From NCBI RefSeq assembly GCF_014637085.1, contig NZ_BMEU01000032.1, positions 1 through 39,768 of the forward strand: a stretch of 39,768 nucleotides of DNA. The letters are read 5' to 3'. Below, piece by piece: positions 16,828 through 25,071 of the stretch (positions within the stretch are counted from its first letter, which is position 1; every line of letters begins with the position of its first letter). The translations under genes and the position numbers were made by a program. Source of the stretch: Comamonas phosphati. GTDB taxonomy: Bacteria; Pseudomonadota; Gammaproteobacteria; Burkholderiales; Burkholderiaceae_C. The notes below the pieces were generated by a model. It worked only from the letters and a program-made list of their open reading frames with translations. It made no database searches and was not told the DNA's origin.

Positions 16828-16854
16828 GCCACCCCATGCCGGGGGTGGCTTTTT
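16828..16854 (+). terminator. Intra-operon terminator/attenuator
   Basis: GCCACCCC (16828-16835) pairs with GGGGTGGC (16842-16849), followed by five T. It lies between the binding-protein stop and the permease start, so the binding protein would be made in excess over the permease, as is usual in such operons. Confidence 0.7.
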
Positions 16855-16895
16855 CATATTCAAAGGGAGAGGTGGATGCCGACAAGGAGCTCTGC

Positions 16896-18815
16896 ATGAG
16901 CGCATCCGGCCTGCTGGCCCAGCTGCTCAACGGCCTGGCCAGCGCATCGTCGCTGTTTCTGGTGTCCGTGGGGCTGTCGCTGATCTTCGGCGTCACGCGC
17001 ACCATCAATTTCGCGCACGGCTCGTTCTACATGCTCGGAGCCTTCATCGCCTACGCCGGTGTCGATCAGCTGGCTCCCCATATCGGCTTCTGGCCCGCGC
17101 TGCTGCTGGCGCCGCTGGCCTGCGGCCTGCTGGGCGCCGTGGTGGAGATGCTGCTGCTGCGCCGCATCTACCAGGCGCCCGAGCTGTTCCAGCTGCTGGC
17201 CACGTTTGCGCTGGTGCTGGTCATCAAGGATGCGGCCCTGTGGCTGTGGGGGCCCGAGGAGCTATTCGGCCCGCGCGCCGCGGGCTTTGAAGGCTCGGTG
17301 CCGATCCTGGACCGCCAGTTTCCTGCCTACGATCTTCTTTTGATAGCGGTAGGCCCCATCGTGCTGCTGGGCCTGACGCTGCTGTTGACCAAAACCCGCT
17401 TCGGCACCCTGGTGCGCGCCGCCACCCAGGACCGCGAAATGGTCGGCGCCCTGGGCGTGAACCAGGCCTGGCTGTTCACCGCCGTGTTCGCCCTGGGCAC
17501 GCTGCTGGCCGGGCTTGGCGGGGCGCTGCAGCTGCCGCGCGAGCCGGCCAGCCTGGAGATGGACATGCTGACCATAGGCGCGGCCTTTGTCGTGGTCGTG
17601 GTCGGCGGCATGGGCAGCATTCCGGGCGCCTTCATCGCCGCGCTGCTGGTGGCCGAGCTCAAGGCCGTGTGCATCTGGCTGGGCGTGCAGCAGATCGCCG
17701 GCGTGGAGATCTCGTTTTCCAAGCTCACGCTGGTGGTGGAGTTCCTCGTCATGGCCGTGGTGCTGGTCTGGCGGCCCTGGGGCCTCCTGGGCAAGCCCCA
17801 GGCGCTGGCGCGAACCGGCGGCGAGACCGAGCGGCCGCTGCGCCTGGCGGGGCGGGGCGCCAGCTCGGCCTGGATCGCGCTGCTGGCGGCGCTGGTGCTG
17901 CTGCCGCTGGCAGCGGGTGAGGGCGGCAGCTATGCCACCGTGCTGCTGACCGACATTTTCATCGCCGCGCTGTTCGCGGCCAGCCTGCACTTCATCCTGG
18001 GGCCGGGCGGCATGCACTCGTTCGGCCATGCGGCTTACTTCGGGCTGGGCGCGTATGGCGCGGCCCAGGCCGTGCGCCTGCTCGATCTGCCCATGGAGGC
18101 CGCGCTGCTGCTGGGCCCGCTGGTGGCGGCTGCCGGCGCGCTGCTCTACGGCTGGTTCTGCGTGCGCCTGTCGGGCGTATACCTGACCATGCTGACGCTG
18201 GCTTTTGCCCAGATCAGCTGGGCCATCGTCTTCCAGTGGGACGGCTTCACGGGCGGCAGCAATGGCGTGACCGGCGTCTGGCCGCCGGAGTGGTCAATTG
18301 CCTGGGCGCCCAGCGGCACAGCCTTCTATTGGCTGGCGCTGGCCGTGTGCGCCGCCGGCATCCATCTGCTGCGGCGCCTGTTGTTCTCGCCGCTGGGCTA
18401 TGCCTTGCGCGCGGCGCGCGATTCGGCCCTGCGCGCCGATGCCATCGGCATCGATGTGCGCCGCGTGCAGTGGACGGCATTCGTGATCGCGGGCCTGTTC
18501 GGCGGGCTGGCCGGCGCGCTGTTCGCGTTCTCCAAGGGCGGCGTGGCGCCCGATGCCATGTCGGTCGCCAAGTCCGTCGATGCGCTGGTCATGGTGCTGC
18601 TGGGCGGCGTGCAAACCCTGGCAGGCCCCGTGGTGGGCGCGGCGGTGTTCACCTGGCTGCACGACACCGTGGCGCGCAACACCGAATACTGGCGCGCGCT
18701 GATGGGCGCCGTCATGCTGGTGCTGGTCCTGCTGTTTCCGCAGGGAATCGCGGGTTTTGCCCAGGCGCTGCATGCGCGGATGGCGGCTGAAAAGAGAGAA
18801 GGGCCCAAGCCATGA
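16896..18815 (+). CDS. Fused LivH-LivM ABC transporter permease
   Basis: A single 639-residue inner-membrane protein contains both permeases of a branched-chain amino acid-type importer. Residues about 1-295 are LivH-like (LSLIFGVTRTINFAHGSFYMLG near the start, then LGVN and GGMGSIPGAFIAALLV). Residues about 325-630 are LivM-like (HSFGHAAYFGLGAYGA, GVYLTMLTLAFAQI, GGSNGVTG, and GGVQTLAGPVVGAA). They are joined by a short hydrophilic linker near WRPWGLLGKPQALARTGGE. In most bacteria these are two genes. AAGGAG lies 6 bases before the ATG, which supports this start over 16836. The stop overlaps the livG ATG. Confidence 0.92.
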   Translation: MSASGLLAQLLNGLASASSLFLVSVGLSLIFGVTRTINFAHGSFYMLGAFIAYAGVDQLAPHIGFWPALLLAPLACGLLGAVVEMLLLRRIYQAPELFQLLATFALVLVIKDAALWLWGPEELFGPRAAGFEGSVPILDRQFPAYDLLLIAVGPIVLLGLTLLLTKTRFGTLVRAATQDREMVGALGVNQAWLFTAVFALGTLLAGLGGALQLPREPASLEMDMLTIGAAFVVVVVGGMGSIPGAFIAALLVAELKAVCIWLGVQQIAGVEISFSKLTLVVEFLVMAVVLVWRPWGLLGKPQALARTGGETERPLRLAGRGASSAWIALLAALVLLPLAAGEGGSYATVLLTDIFIAALFAASLHFILGPGGMHSFGHAAYFGLGAYGAAQAVRLLDLPMEAALLLGPLVAAAGALLYGWFCVRLSGVYLTMLTLAFAQISWAIVFQWDGFTGGSNGVTGVWPPEWSIAWAPSGTAFYWLALAVCAAGIHLLRRLLFSPLGYALRAARDSALRADAIGIDVRRVQWTAFVIAGLFGGLAGALFAFSKGGVAPDAMSVAKSVDALVMVLLGGVQTLAGPVVGAAVFTWLHDTVARNTEYWRALMGAVMLVLVLLFPQGIAGFAQALHARMAAEKREGPKP

Positions 18816-19573
18816 GCCTGCTGCAGATCGAGGGCATCAGCAAGGCCTTTGGCGGCGTGCAGGCCGTGCAGAACGTGTCGTTTCGCCTGCAGGCCGGCGA
18901 GCTGCTGGCGCTGATCGGCCCCAACGGCGCGGGCAAGAGCACCACCTTCAACATGGTGGGCGGGCAGCTGGCGCCCGACCGCGGCCGCGTGCTGCTGGCC
19001 GGGCGCGACATCACGGGCCTGCCGCCGCGCGCCATCTGGCGCCTGGGCGTGGGCCGAACCTTCCAGATCGCCCAGACCTTTGCTTCGCTCACGGTGGCCG
19101 AGAACGTGCAGATGGCCTTGCTGTCGGCCGACCGGCGCATTTTTTCCTGGTGGCCGCGCGCGGCCGGTCATCGCCGTGCCGACGCGCTGGCCCTGCTGGA
19201 GCAGGTGGACATGCAGGCCCAGGCCGGCCGCCCCTGCAGCGAGCTGGCCTACGGCGACGTCAAGCGCGTGGAGCTGGCCATGGCGCTGGCCCACGACCCC
19301 AGGCTGCTGCTGATGGACGAGCCCACGGCCGGCATGGCGCCCGGCGAGCGCGTGGCGCTGATGCAGCTGGCGCGCCGCATCGCCCAGGAGCGCCGCATGG
19401 GCATGCTGTTCACCGAGCACAGCATGGACGTGGTCTTCGGCCAGGCCGACCGCGTGGCCGTGCTGGTGCGCGGCCAGCTGCTGGCCCAAGGCACGCCGCA
19501 GAAGATCAGGGACGATGCGCGCGTGCAGCAGGCCTATCTGGGCACGGGCCTGGTACGGGAAAGAACCGCATGA
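18812..19573 (+). CDS. livG: ABC transporter ATP-binding protein, LivG type
   Basis: A 253-residue cytoplasmic ATPase subunit. The Walker A motif GPNGAGKST is at 36-44, Walker B LLLMDE at 165-170 followed by PTAGM, and the switch histidine is H203 in FTEHSMD. The signature helix is SELAYGDVKRVELA instead of the classic LSGGQ, as is usual for LivG proteins (LAYGxxRxLE). It is translationally coupled to the fused permease (ATGA) and to livF downstream (ATGA), so stoichiometric synthesis is expected. Confidence 0.95.
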   Translation: MSLLQIEGISKAFGGVQAVQNVSFRLQAGELLALIGPNGAGKSTTFNMVGGQLAPDRGRVLLAGRDITGLPPRAIWRLGVGRTFQIAQTFASLTVAENVQMALLSADRRIFSWWPRAAGHRRADALALLEQVDMQAQAGRPCSELAYGDVKRVELAMALAHDPRLLLMDEPTAGMAPGERVALMQLARRIAQERRMGMLFTEHSMDVVFGQADRVAVLVRGQLLAQGTPQKIRDDARVQQAYLGTGLVRERTA

Positions 19574-20307
19574 TCGACCACAGTCCGAAACTGCTGGAGG
19601 TCGAGAACCTCAACGCCTGGTACGGCGCCGCCCACATACTGCATGGCGTGTCGCTGGCCGTGGGCCGCGGCGAGGTCGTGGCGCTCATGGGGCGCAACGG
19701 CGCGGGCAAGTCCACCACGCTCAAGAGCATTGCGGCGCTGGTCCCCCGGCGCGAAGGGCGCATACGCTTCATGGGCCAGGCCCTGGAGAAGAAGGCCCCG
19801 CACCAGATCGCCCAGCGCGGCCTGGGCTATGTGCCCGAGGACCGGCGCATCTTCACCGAACTCACGGTGCTCGAGAACCTCGAAGTCGGCCGCCAGAAAC
19901 CCAGGCAGTGGCCCGACGGCGCGGCCGTGCCGCACTGGACGCCGCAAAAGCTCTTCACGCTGTTTCCCAACCTGGGCGAAATGCCCCAGCGCCTGGGCGG
20001 ACGCATGAGCGGCGGCGAGCAGCAGATGCTGTCCGTGGCGCGCACGCTGATGGGCCAGCCCTGCCTGGTGCTGCTCGACGAGCCTTCCGAAGGCGTGGCG
20101 CCGCTGATCGTGGAGCAGATGGCGCGCACCATCCTGGAGCTCAAGGCCCAGGGCATAGGCATTCTGCTCAGCGAGCAGAACCTGCCGTTCGCGCAGGTCG
20201 TGGCCGACCGCGCCTACGTGCTCGAAAAAGGCCAGATCGTGCACCACGGCCCCATGGCCGAACTCGCGGGCAATGCGCCGCTGAGAAAGCAGTACCTGGG
20301 GGTCTAG
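19570..20307 (+). CDS. livF: ABC transporter ATP-binding protein, LivF type
   Basis: A 245-residue ATPase subunit. It begins at the ATG of the ATGA overlap with livG. Walker A GRNGAGKST is at 41-49, the Q-loop region is GLGYVPEDRRIF, the signature MSGGEQQ is at 146-152, Walker B CLVLLDEP at 165-172, and SEQN carries the switch-loop position. The SEG after DEP and the ELxAQGxxILLSEQN segment are typical of LivF. It is the last gene of the operon, convergent with the CitE-like gene; the 50-bp gap between them is GC-rich and can fold. Confidence 0.95.
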   Translation: MIDHSPKLLEVENLNAWYGAAHILHGVSLAVGRGEVVALMGRNGAGKSTTLKSIAALVPRREGRIRFMGQALEKKAPHQIAQRGLGYVPEDRRIFTELTVLENLEVGRQKPRQWPDGAAVPHWTPQKLFTLFPNLGEMPQRLGGRMSGGEQQMLSVARTLMGQPCLVLLDEPSEGVAPLIVEQMARTILELKAQGIGILLSEQNLPFAQVVADRAYVLEKGQIVHHGPMAELAGNAPLRKQYLGV

Positions 20308-20357
20308 GCCGCCGGCAGGGGCGCGCGCGGCGCCCGGCGCCCGGCCCCAGCGACGGC

Positions 20358-21230
20358 TCAGTCGGCGCGCTCCATGCGCTGCAGGGCCCAGGCATGGCGC
20401 GCCAAGGTCTGCCGCGCCATGTGGAGTATGGGCGCATCCACCATCTTGCCGTTGACCGTGCAGACGCCGCCGCGAGCGGCCTGCATGGCCTGCACCACGG
20501 CTCCGGCATGGGCCACGGCCTGATCGGACGGCGCAAACACCTGGTTGACCGTGGCGACCTGGGCCGGGTGTATGCACAGCTTGGCGCCGAAGCCCATGCG
20601 CAGCGCGCGTTGCGTGTCGCCCTGGATGCGGACGCTATCTTGCGTGTCCGTGGTGACGCCGTCGACGGGCCGGGCCAGGCCGGCGCGGCGCGAGGCCAGG
20701 ACCAGCTCCAGGCGCAGGGGCAGCAGCTCGCTTTCGTCCTCCGAGCACTGCATGCCGGCATCGACCTGAAAATCCAGATGCCCGAAAGCCAGCCGCGCCA
20801 CCTGCGGCGCGCGGGCCAGCGCATCGGCGGCATCCAGCCCGGCCACGCTTTCCACCAGCGGTACCAGCGCGCAGCGCGGGCCGGCGGCGGCGGCGATCTG
20901 CTGCAGCACGGCCGCGCTTTCGGCCTTGGGCACCACGGCCCCGGCCGCGCCGGCTGCAACCAGCCGCGCCAGCGCCTGCACGTCGTCGTCGAACCAGGGC
21001 GTGCCGCCGGCGTTGATGCGCACCAGCAGTCGCCCGCGCTCCGGCGCGGAAAGCGGCTGCAGGGCCGCCTCCAGAGCGATGCGGGCGGCCGGTTTGTCGT
21101 CCGGCGCCACGGCATCCTCCCAGTCGGCGATCACCATGTCGGCGCCGCTGGCCAGGGCCTTGGCCAGCCGCTCGGGCCGGTTGGCGGGAACGAACAGAAA
21201 AGTGCAGGCGTTGTGCAGCAAGGTGCTCAT
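20358..21230 (-). CDS. CitE-like CoA-ester lyase (HpcH/HpaI superfamily), probable citramalyl-CoA lyase
   Basis: A 290-residue TIM-barrel lyase for beta-hydroxyacyl-CoA esters. LFVPANRPER (12-21), ADWEDAV (35-41), RINAGGTPWF (71-80), the metal ligands E127 in VPLVESVAGL and D153 in GHLDF, and CIHPAQV near the end are all in family order. D-W-E-D replaces the commoner D-L-E-D. The start is only 7 bases past the Bug stop, so translation is coupled. In the Pseudomonas aeruginosa itaconate cluster the equivalent gene cleaves (S)-citramalyl-CoA to acetyl-CoA and pyruvate. I infer the same reaction from family and gene order, not from specific residues. Confidence 0.85.
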   Translation of the reverse strand: MSTLLHNACTFLFVPANRPERLAKALASGADMVIADWEDAVAPDDKPAARIALEAALQPLSAPERGRLLVRINAGGTPWFDDDVQALARLVAAGAAGAVVPKAESAAVLQQIAAAAGPRCALVPLVESVAGLDAADALARAPQVARLAFGHLDFQVDAGMQCSEDESELLPLRLELVLASRRAGLARPVDGVTTDTQDSVRIQGDTQRALRMGFGAKLCIHPAQVATVNQVFAPSDQAVAHAGAVVQAMQAARGGVCTVNGKMVDAPILHMARQTLARHAWALQRMERAD

Positions 21231-21237
21231 GGCCGCC

Positions 21238-22251
21238 TCATTCGGCCGACACGCCGGCCGCCTTGATGACGGTGCGCCAGCGGGCCACCTCGGCCTCCAG
21301 ATGCTTGCGCAGCCCCTCGGGCGTGGCCTTGTCGGGAGTGACGAGGTCGGAGCTGAGCTCGGCGATGCGCTTCTTGACGTTCTCGTCCTTGATCGCCACG
21401 TTCAGCGCCTTGTTCAGCTTGTCGATCACGTCCTTGGGTGTGCCCTTGGGCGCATACATGCCATGCCAGACCTTGACGTCGAAGCCTTTGAGGCCCTGCT
21501 CGTCCAGCGTCGGGATATTGGGCATGGACGACAGGCGCTTGGGCGTGGTCACGCCGAAGACCTTGGCGCGCTTGCCGTCCTGGATCACGGGCGCGGTCTG
21601 CGTGGTCTGGTCGCACAGCAGGTCGACCTGGCCGCCCATCAAATCGTTCATGGCGGGTCCGGCACCCTTGTAGGGCACGACGGTCAGCTTCACGCCGGCC
21701 TGGTGCATGAACAGCATGCCGCACAGCTGCGATACCGCGCCCACGCCGGCATTGGCCAGGGACACCGTGTCCTGGTGCTTCTTCACGTAGTCCAGCAGTT
21801 CGGGGAAGCTGTTGGCCGGGAAGTCCTTGCGCGACAGCAGGGTCATGGGCACGTCCAGCACCTGGCCTATGTACTCGAAGTCCTTGAGCGGGTCGTAGGG
21901 CAGCTTCTTGTACAGCGAGGGCGCGGTGGCCATGCCCATGTGGTGGATCAGAATGGTGTAGCCGTCGGGCTTGGAGCGGACGATGCGCGCCGGCGCCAGC
22001 GTGCCGCCCGCACCCACGGTGTTCTCGACGATCACTGTCTGCCCGAGATACTGCCCCATGGGCACGGCCAGCAGGCGCGCCACCACGTCGGTCGGGCCTC
22101 CGGCGCTGTAGGGCACGACCAGGGTCACGGGTTTTTCGGGCCAGGTGTTGGCCAGGGCGCTCCCGGCCAGGCCCAGCGCCAGCAGGGCGCAGGCAGCGGC
22201 AATGCCGCGGCGGGTGATGTGGCCGGCGGTGCGGTGTGGCGAGGCGGTCAT
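21238..22251 (-). CDS. Bug family tripartite tricarboxylate transporter substrate-binding protein
   Basis: A 337-residue periplasmic receptor. The signal segment (ITRRGIAAACALLALGLAGSALA, cut before NTW) is followed by the Bug hallmarks WPEKPVTLVVPYSAGGPTD, GAGG, KPDGYT, PYKGAGPAMNDLMGGQVD and VTTPKRLSSMPNIPT. AAAGGAGA lies 5 bases before the ATG. No TctA or TctB membrane partner is nearby, as for most of the many Bug genes of Betaproteobacteria, so it either shares a membrane component or acts as a sensor. Its place inside the CoA-transferase operon points to a carboxylate used by this pathway as ligand. Confidence 0.93.
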   Translation of the reverse strand: MTASPHRTAGHITRRGIAAACALLALGLAGSALANTWPEKPVTLVVPYSAGGPTDVVARLLAVPMGQYLGQTVIVENTVGAGGTLAPARIVRSKPDGYTILIHHMGMATAPSLYKKLPYDPLKDFEYIGQVLDVPMTLLSRKDFPANSFPELLDYVKKHQDTVSLANAGVGAVSQLCGMLFMHQAGVKLTVVPYKGAGPAMNDLMGGQVDLLCDQTTQTAPVIQDGKRAKVFGVTTPKRLSSMPNIPTLDEQGLKGFDVKVWHGMYAPKGTPKDVIDKLNKALNVAIKDENVKKRIAELSSDLVTPDKATPEGLRKHLEAEVARWRTVIKAAGVSAE

Positions 22252-22312
22252 GAATGTCTCCTTTACTGTTCTTTGGGGGTGGAATTCCGGTCTTGCGCCG
22301 GTTGGTCTAAGG

Positions 22313-22335
22313 CTCCCGGCCGGGCGGGCCGGGAG
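22313..22335 (-). terminator. Hairpin between PrpD-like and Bug genes
   Basis: CTCCCGGCC (22313-22321) pairs perfectly with GGCCGGGAG (22327-22335) around a 5-base loop, 15 bases past the PrpD-like stop. No T-run follows, so it is more likely a stabiliser or partial attenuator than a full terminator. Confidence 0.45.
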
Positions 22336-22350
22336 GGGGCGCCGGCAGTT

Positions 22351-23727
22351 TCAATCCAGCAGCACGGCGGTGCTGCTCCACTGCGCCACCTGCCACAGCC
22401 GCTGCACGGAGGCCTCGGCCCGGGGCGCAGACACGGCGCCGCCATAGGCGGCCAGGCGCAGCGCCTTGGCCGTGATCTCCTCGCGCGACAGCGTGTTGCC
22501 GGGATCGCCCTTGGGTTCGTCGACACGGCTCTGGAGCTGGCGGCCGTCCGTGGTCTGCACGGTGACCTTGCCGATCCAGCGGCGGGGGTAGGCCGCGTCC
22601 ACCTCGGCATCGAGCTCCATGCGCACTTTTTCGCGCAGATCGACGGTCTCGGGGGCCAGATAGTCGCGGTCGAATTCGGTCAGGCCCGCATGGCCGTGGC
22701 GCGCGGCCAGGGCCAGCACGGTGCCCATGGAGAACTTGCTCTGGTGCACCGTGGCGGGCGAGACCACGGGGCCCAGCACGTCGATGGCGCCCTGGTGCAC
22801 ATGGCAGGTGACCTGCGCGATGTCGCCGGTCCGCAGGCTGTGCTGCTGCATCACCTGCAGCAGCGCATCGGCCGCGGGGTGGGTGTGGCGGCACGAGGCA
22901 TGCCATTTGAAGCTGGTCTCGGCCGTGGCCCAACGTGTGCCCAAACCATCTGTCAGCCTTGCCGGGTCGGCATCGGTGGACATGCCCGCGGCCAGCCCCT
23001 GCGCGCCGGTGAAGATGTCCTGCGCGCCCGTGAAGCCGTCCTGCGCCAGATAGGCCGCCATCAGCCCGGCGGCGGCGGCATGGGCCGTGTGCAGCTGCTT
23101 GCTGTCGGCCGCGGTGCGCAGGAATTCCCACAGCCCCGCCGACTGCGTGCCGGCCGAGCCGAAGGCGTGCTGCATCTGCGCGGGCGTCAGCTTGAGCAGC
23201 CGCCCCACGGCGGCGGCGGCGGCCAGCGTGCCCGCCGTGGCCGTGGTGTGGAAGACACGATAGTGGCTGCGGCCCAGGAACTCGCCCACGCGGATGCCGA
23301 CTTCATAGCCGGCCACGCAGGCCGCCATGAGTTCGGCGCCGCTGGCGCCAATGCTCTGCGCCACGGCCAGCGCGGGCGGGAAGACCACGGCGGCAGGGTG
23401 GAACACCGAGCCGTTGTGCACGTCGTCCTGCTCGGCCACATGCGAGGCCGCGGCATTGGCCAGCGCCGCCATCATGGGCGAGGTGCTGGCGCCGTGGCCT
23501 ATCACTTCGCTGGGGCCCTGGCCCGGCCCTTGCGAGAGCGCAAAGCGCGTGATGCTGGCCACGGGCCGCGCCTTGCAGCCCGCCAGCACGGAGCCGAACC
23601 AGTCCACCCACAGGTCTTCGGCGCGGCGCTGCACGGCCTCGGGGATGTCGCTCCACTGGAGCTGGGCGGCAAACTGGGCCAGGGGATGGATGCTTGCTTG
23701 GGTTTCTTGCTTCATTTTGGATTTCAT
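22351..23727 (-). CDS. MmgE/PrpD family protein
   Basis: A 458-residue member of the family that includes 2-methylcitrate dehydratase and the eukaryotic cis-aconitate decarboxylase that makes itaconate. The all-helical N-terminal domain has HVAEQDDVHNGSVFHPAAVV, corresponding to the D-D-x-H-x(5)-H-P active-site pattern, followed by AGYEVGIRVGEFLG and FHTTATAGTLAAAAAVG. The lid domain follows from about residue 270, with KWHASCRHTHPAADAL. A second start four codons in (MKQETQ) is possible. A PrpD homologue is also part of the P. aeruginosa itaconate cluster, where I know of no firm activity for it; isomerisation or hydration of a substituted succinate is a guess. Confidence 0.88.
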   Translation of the reverse strand: MKSKMKQETQASIHPLAQFAAQLQWSDIPEAVQRRAEDLWVDWFGSVLAGCKARPVASITRFALSQGPGQGPSEVIGHGASTSPMMAALANAAASHVAEQDDVHNGSVFHPAAVVFPPALAVAQSIGASGAELMAACVAGYEVGIRVGEFLGRSHYRVFHTTATAGTLAAAAAVGRLLKLTPAQMQHAFGSAGTQSAGLWEFLRTAADSKQLHTAHAAAAGLMAAYLAQDGFTGAQDIFTGAQGLAAGMSTDADPARLTDGLGTRWATAETSFKWHASCRHTHPAADALLQVMQQHSLRTGDIAQVTCHVHQGAIDVLGPVVSPATVHQSKFSMGTVLALAARHGHAGLTEFDRDYLAPETVDLREKVRMELDAEVDAAYPRRWIGKVTVQTTDGRQLQSRVDEPKGDPGNTLSREEITAKALRLAAYGGAVSAPRAEASVQRLWQVAQWSSTAVLLD

Positions 23728-23765
23728 GGCTTGCAGGACAAGCTCTGACAGCTATGGTTTTTGAA

Positions 23766-24974
23766 TCAAATGGCCTCGGCCCGGGGCGCCTGCAGCGCCT
23801 CGATCTGCGCGGCAGACCATCCCAGCTCGGCCAGGATAGCCGTGTTGTGCTGGCCCACGGCGGGCACGGCGTCCAGCCGATAGTCGAAGGCGCTGTTGAC
23901 GCCCGGCGGCAGCAGCGTGGGCACCTCGCCCGCGGGCGTGGCCATGGTGCGCCAGCGGTTGCGGGCCTGCAGCTGCGGGTGGGCCCAGAGGCCGGCCATG
24001 TCGTTGACGCGCGCGTTGGCGATGCCGGCCCTATCCAGCCGCTCCACCACCTGCGCGGTGCCGAGGCCGGCAAAGATGTCGAGGATCAGCGCCTGCAGCT
24101 CGGCCCGGTGCTGGTTGCGCCGGGCGTTGCTGTCGAAGCGGGCATCGGTGGCGACTTCGGGCCGCTGCAGCACGATGTCGCAGAAGGCCTTCCATTCGCG
24201 CTCGTTCTGCAGGCCCAGCATCACGGTGCCGACTTCCCCCACATCTTGGCCCGCCTGGAACGGCCCGTAGGGGTAGATGCTGGCATGCGAGGCGCCGGTG
24301 CGCGGCGGCGGCGGCGCGCCCTCGAAGGCGTAGTACAGCGGGTAGCCCATCCACTCGCCCATGGCTTCGAGCATGGACACGTCGATGTGGCTGCCCTGGC
24401 CCGTCCTGCCGCGCAGCAGCAGGGCCGAGAGGATGTTGGTATAGGCGTACATGCCGGCGGCGATGTCGGCCACCGAGATGCCGGATTTGCTGGGCGTCTC
24501 GGGCGTTCCCGTGACGGAGAGGAACCCCGCCTCGCTCTGGATCAGCAGGTCGTAGGCCTTCTTGTCGCGGTAGGGGCCGTCCGCGCCGTAACCGCTGATG
24601 TCGCACACGATGAGTCGGGGGTTGTGCGCCTTCAGGGCTTCATACGACAGGCCCATGCGCGCGGCCGCGCCGGGCGCCAGGTTCTGCACCAGCACGTCGG
24701 CGGTCTGCAGCAGCTGCAGCAGCGCGGCCTTGGCCTGGGGCTGTTTCACGTCGAGCGCCAGGCTCTCCTTGCTGCGGTTGATCCAGGTGAAATGCGAGGA
24801 CTGGCCCTTCACGCGCTGGTCGTAGCCGCGCGCGAAGTCGCCGCTGCCCGGGCGCTCCACCTTGATGACGCGCGCGCCCAGGTCGGCCAGCTGGCGCGTG
24901 CAGAACGGCGCCGCCACCGCATGCTCGAGCGAGACGACGGTAATGCCGTCCAGGGGTCGGGTTCTGTGGGTCAT
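23766..24974 (-). CDS. CaiB/BaiF (family III) CoA-transferase, itaconate CoA-transferase-like
   Basis: A 402-residue cytoplasmic enzyme that moves CoA between carboxylates through an aspartyl intermediate. The N-terminal GITVVSLEHAVAAPFCTRQL and LGARVIKVERPGSGDFAR form the CoA site. The catalytic aspartate is D142 in KAYDLLIQSEAG, as in formyl-CoA transferase. GQGSHIDVSMLEAM and a C-terminal small domain follow. It lies between the acyl-CoA dehydrogenase and PrpD-like genes; the P. aeruginosa itaconate CoA-transferase is also family III and clusters with the same partners. The likely role is activating itaconate or a related dicarboxylate with succinyl-CoA. Confidence 0.88.
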   Translation of the reverse strand: MTHRTRPLDGITVVSLEHAVAAPFCTRQLADLGARVIKVERPGSGDFARGYDQRVKGQSSHFTWINRSKESLALDVKQPQAKAALLQLLQTADVLVQNLAPGAAARMGLSYEALKAHNPRLIVCDISGYGADGPYRDKKAYDLLIQSEAGFLSVTGTPETPSKSGISVADIAAGMYAYTNILSALLLRGRTGQGSHIDVSMLEAMGEWMGYPLYYAFEGAPPPPRTGASHASIYPYGPFQAGQDVGEVGTVMLGLQNEREWKAFCDIVLQRPEVATDARFDSNARRNQHRAELQALILDIFAGLGTAQVVERLDRAGIANARVNDMAGLWAHPQLQARNRWRTMATPAGEVPTLLPPGVNSAFDYRLDAVPAVGQHNTAILAELGWSAAQIEALQAPRAEAI

Positions 24975-24999
24975 ATCTCAGGGAACTCATGAAATGTGG

Positions 25000-25071
25000 C
25001 ATCGCCAGCGTTGCTTGAAACCGGCGCGGCCCGGGCCAGGGAAGCGGCGCAGCCGCTCAGGGGGTGCTCCA
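25000..25071 (-). repeat. Short copy of the post-stop intergenic repeat
   Basis: On the minus strand, directly after the acyl-CoA dehydrogenase stop, the text CCCCCTGAGCGGCTGCGCC (near 25064) leads to GGCGCGGCC-type bases and ends in GCGCCGGTTTC (25027-25017). The same head and tail bound the longer elements on the plus strand at 28.3, 30.2 and 31.7 kb. Confidence 0.6.

Noticed and set aside
17333-17353. CTTCTTTTGATAGCGGTAGG inside the fused permease as a dispersed repeat
   Set aside because: It resembles part of the Comamonadaceae intergenic repeat but is in frame and encodes normal membrane residues (LLLIAVG), so chance similarity is more likely.
20926-23748. A 940-codon open frame on the plus strand, antisense to the CitE, Bug and PrpD genes
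   Set aside because: It spans three well-identified minus-strand genes, is rich in His/Gly/Arg/Gln as expected from antisense of GC-rich coding DNA, and shows no domain.
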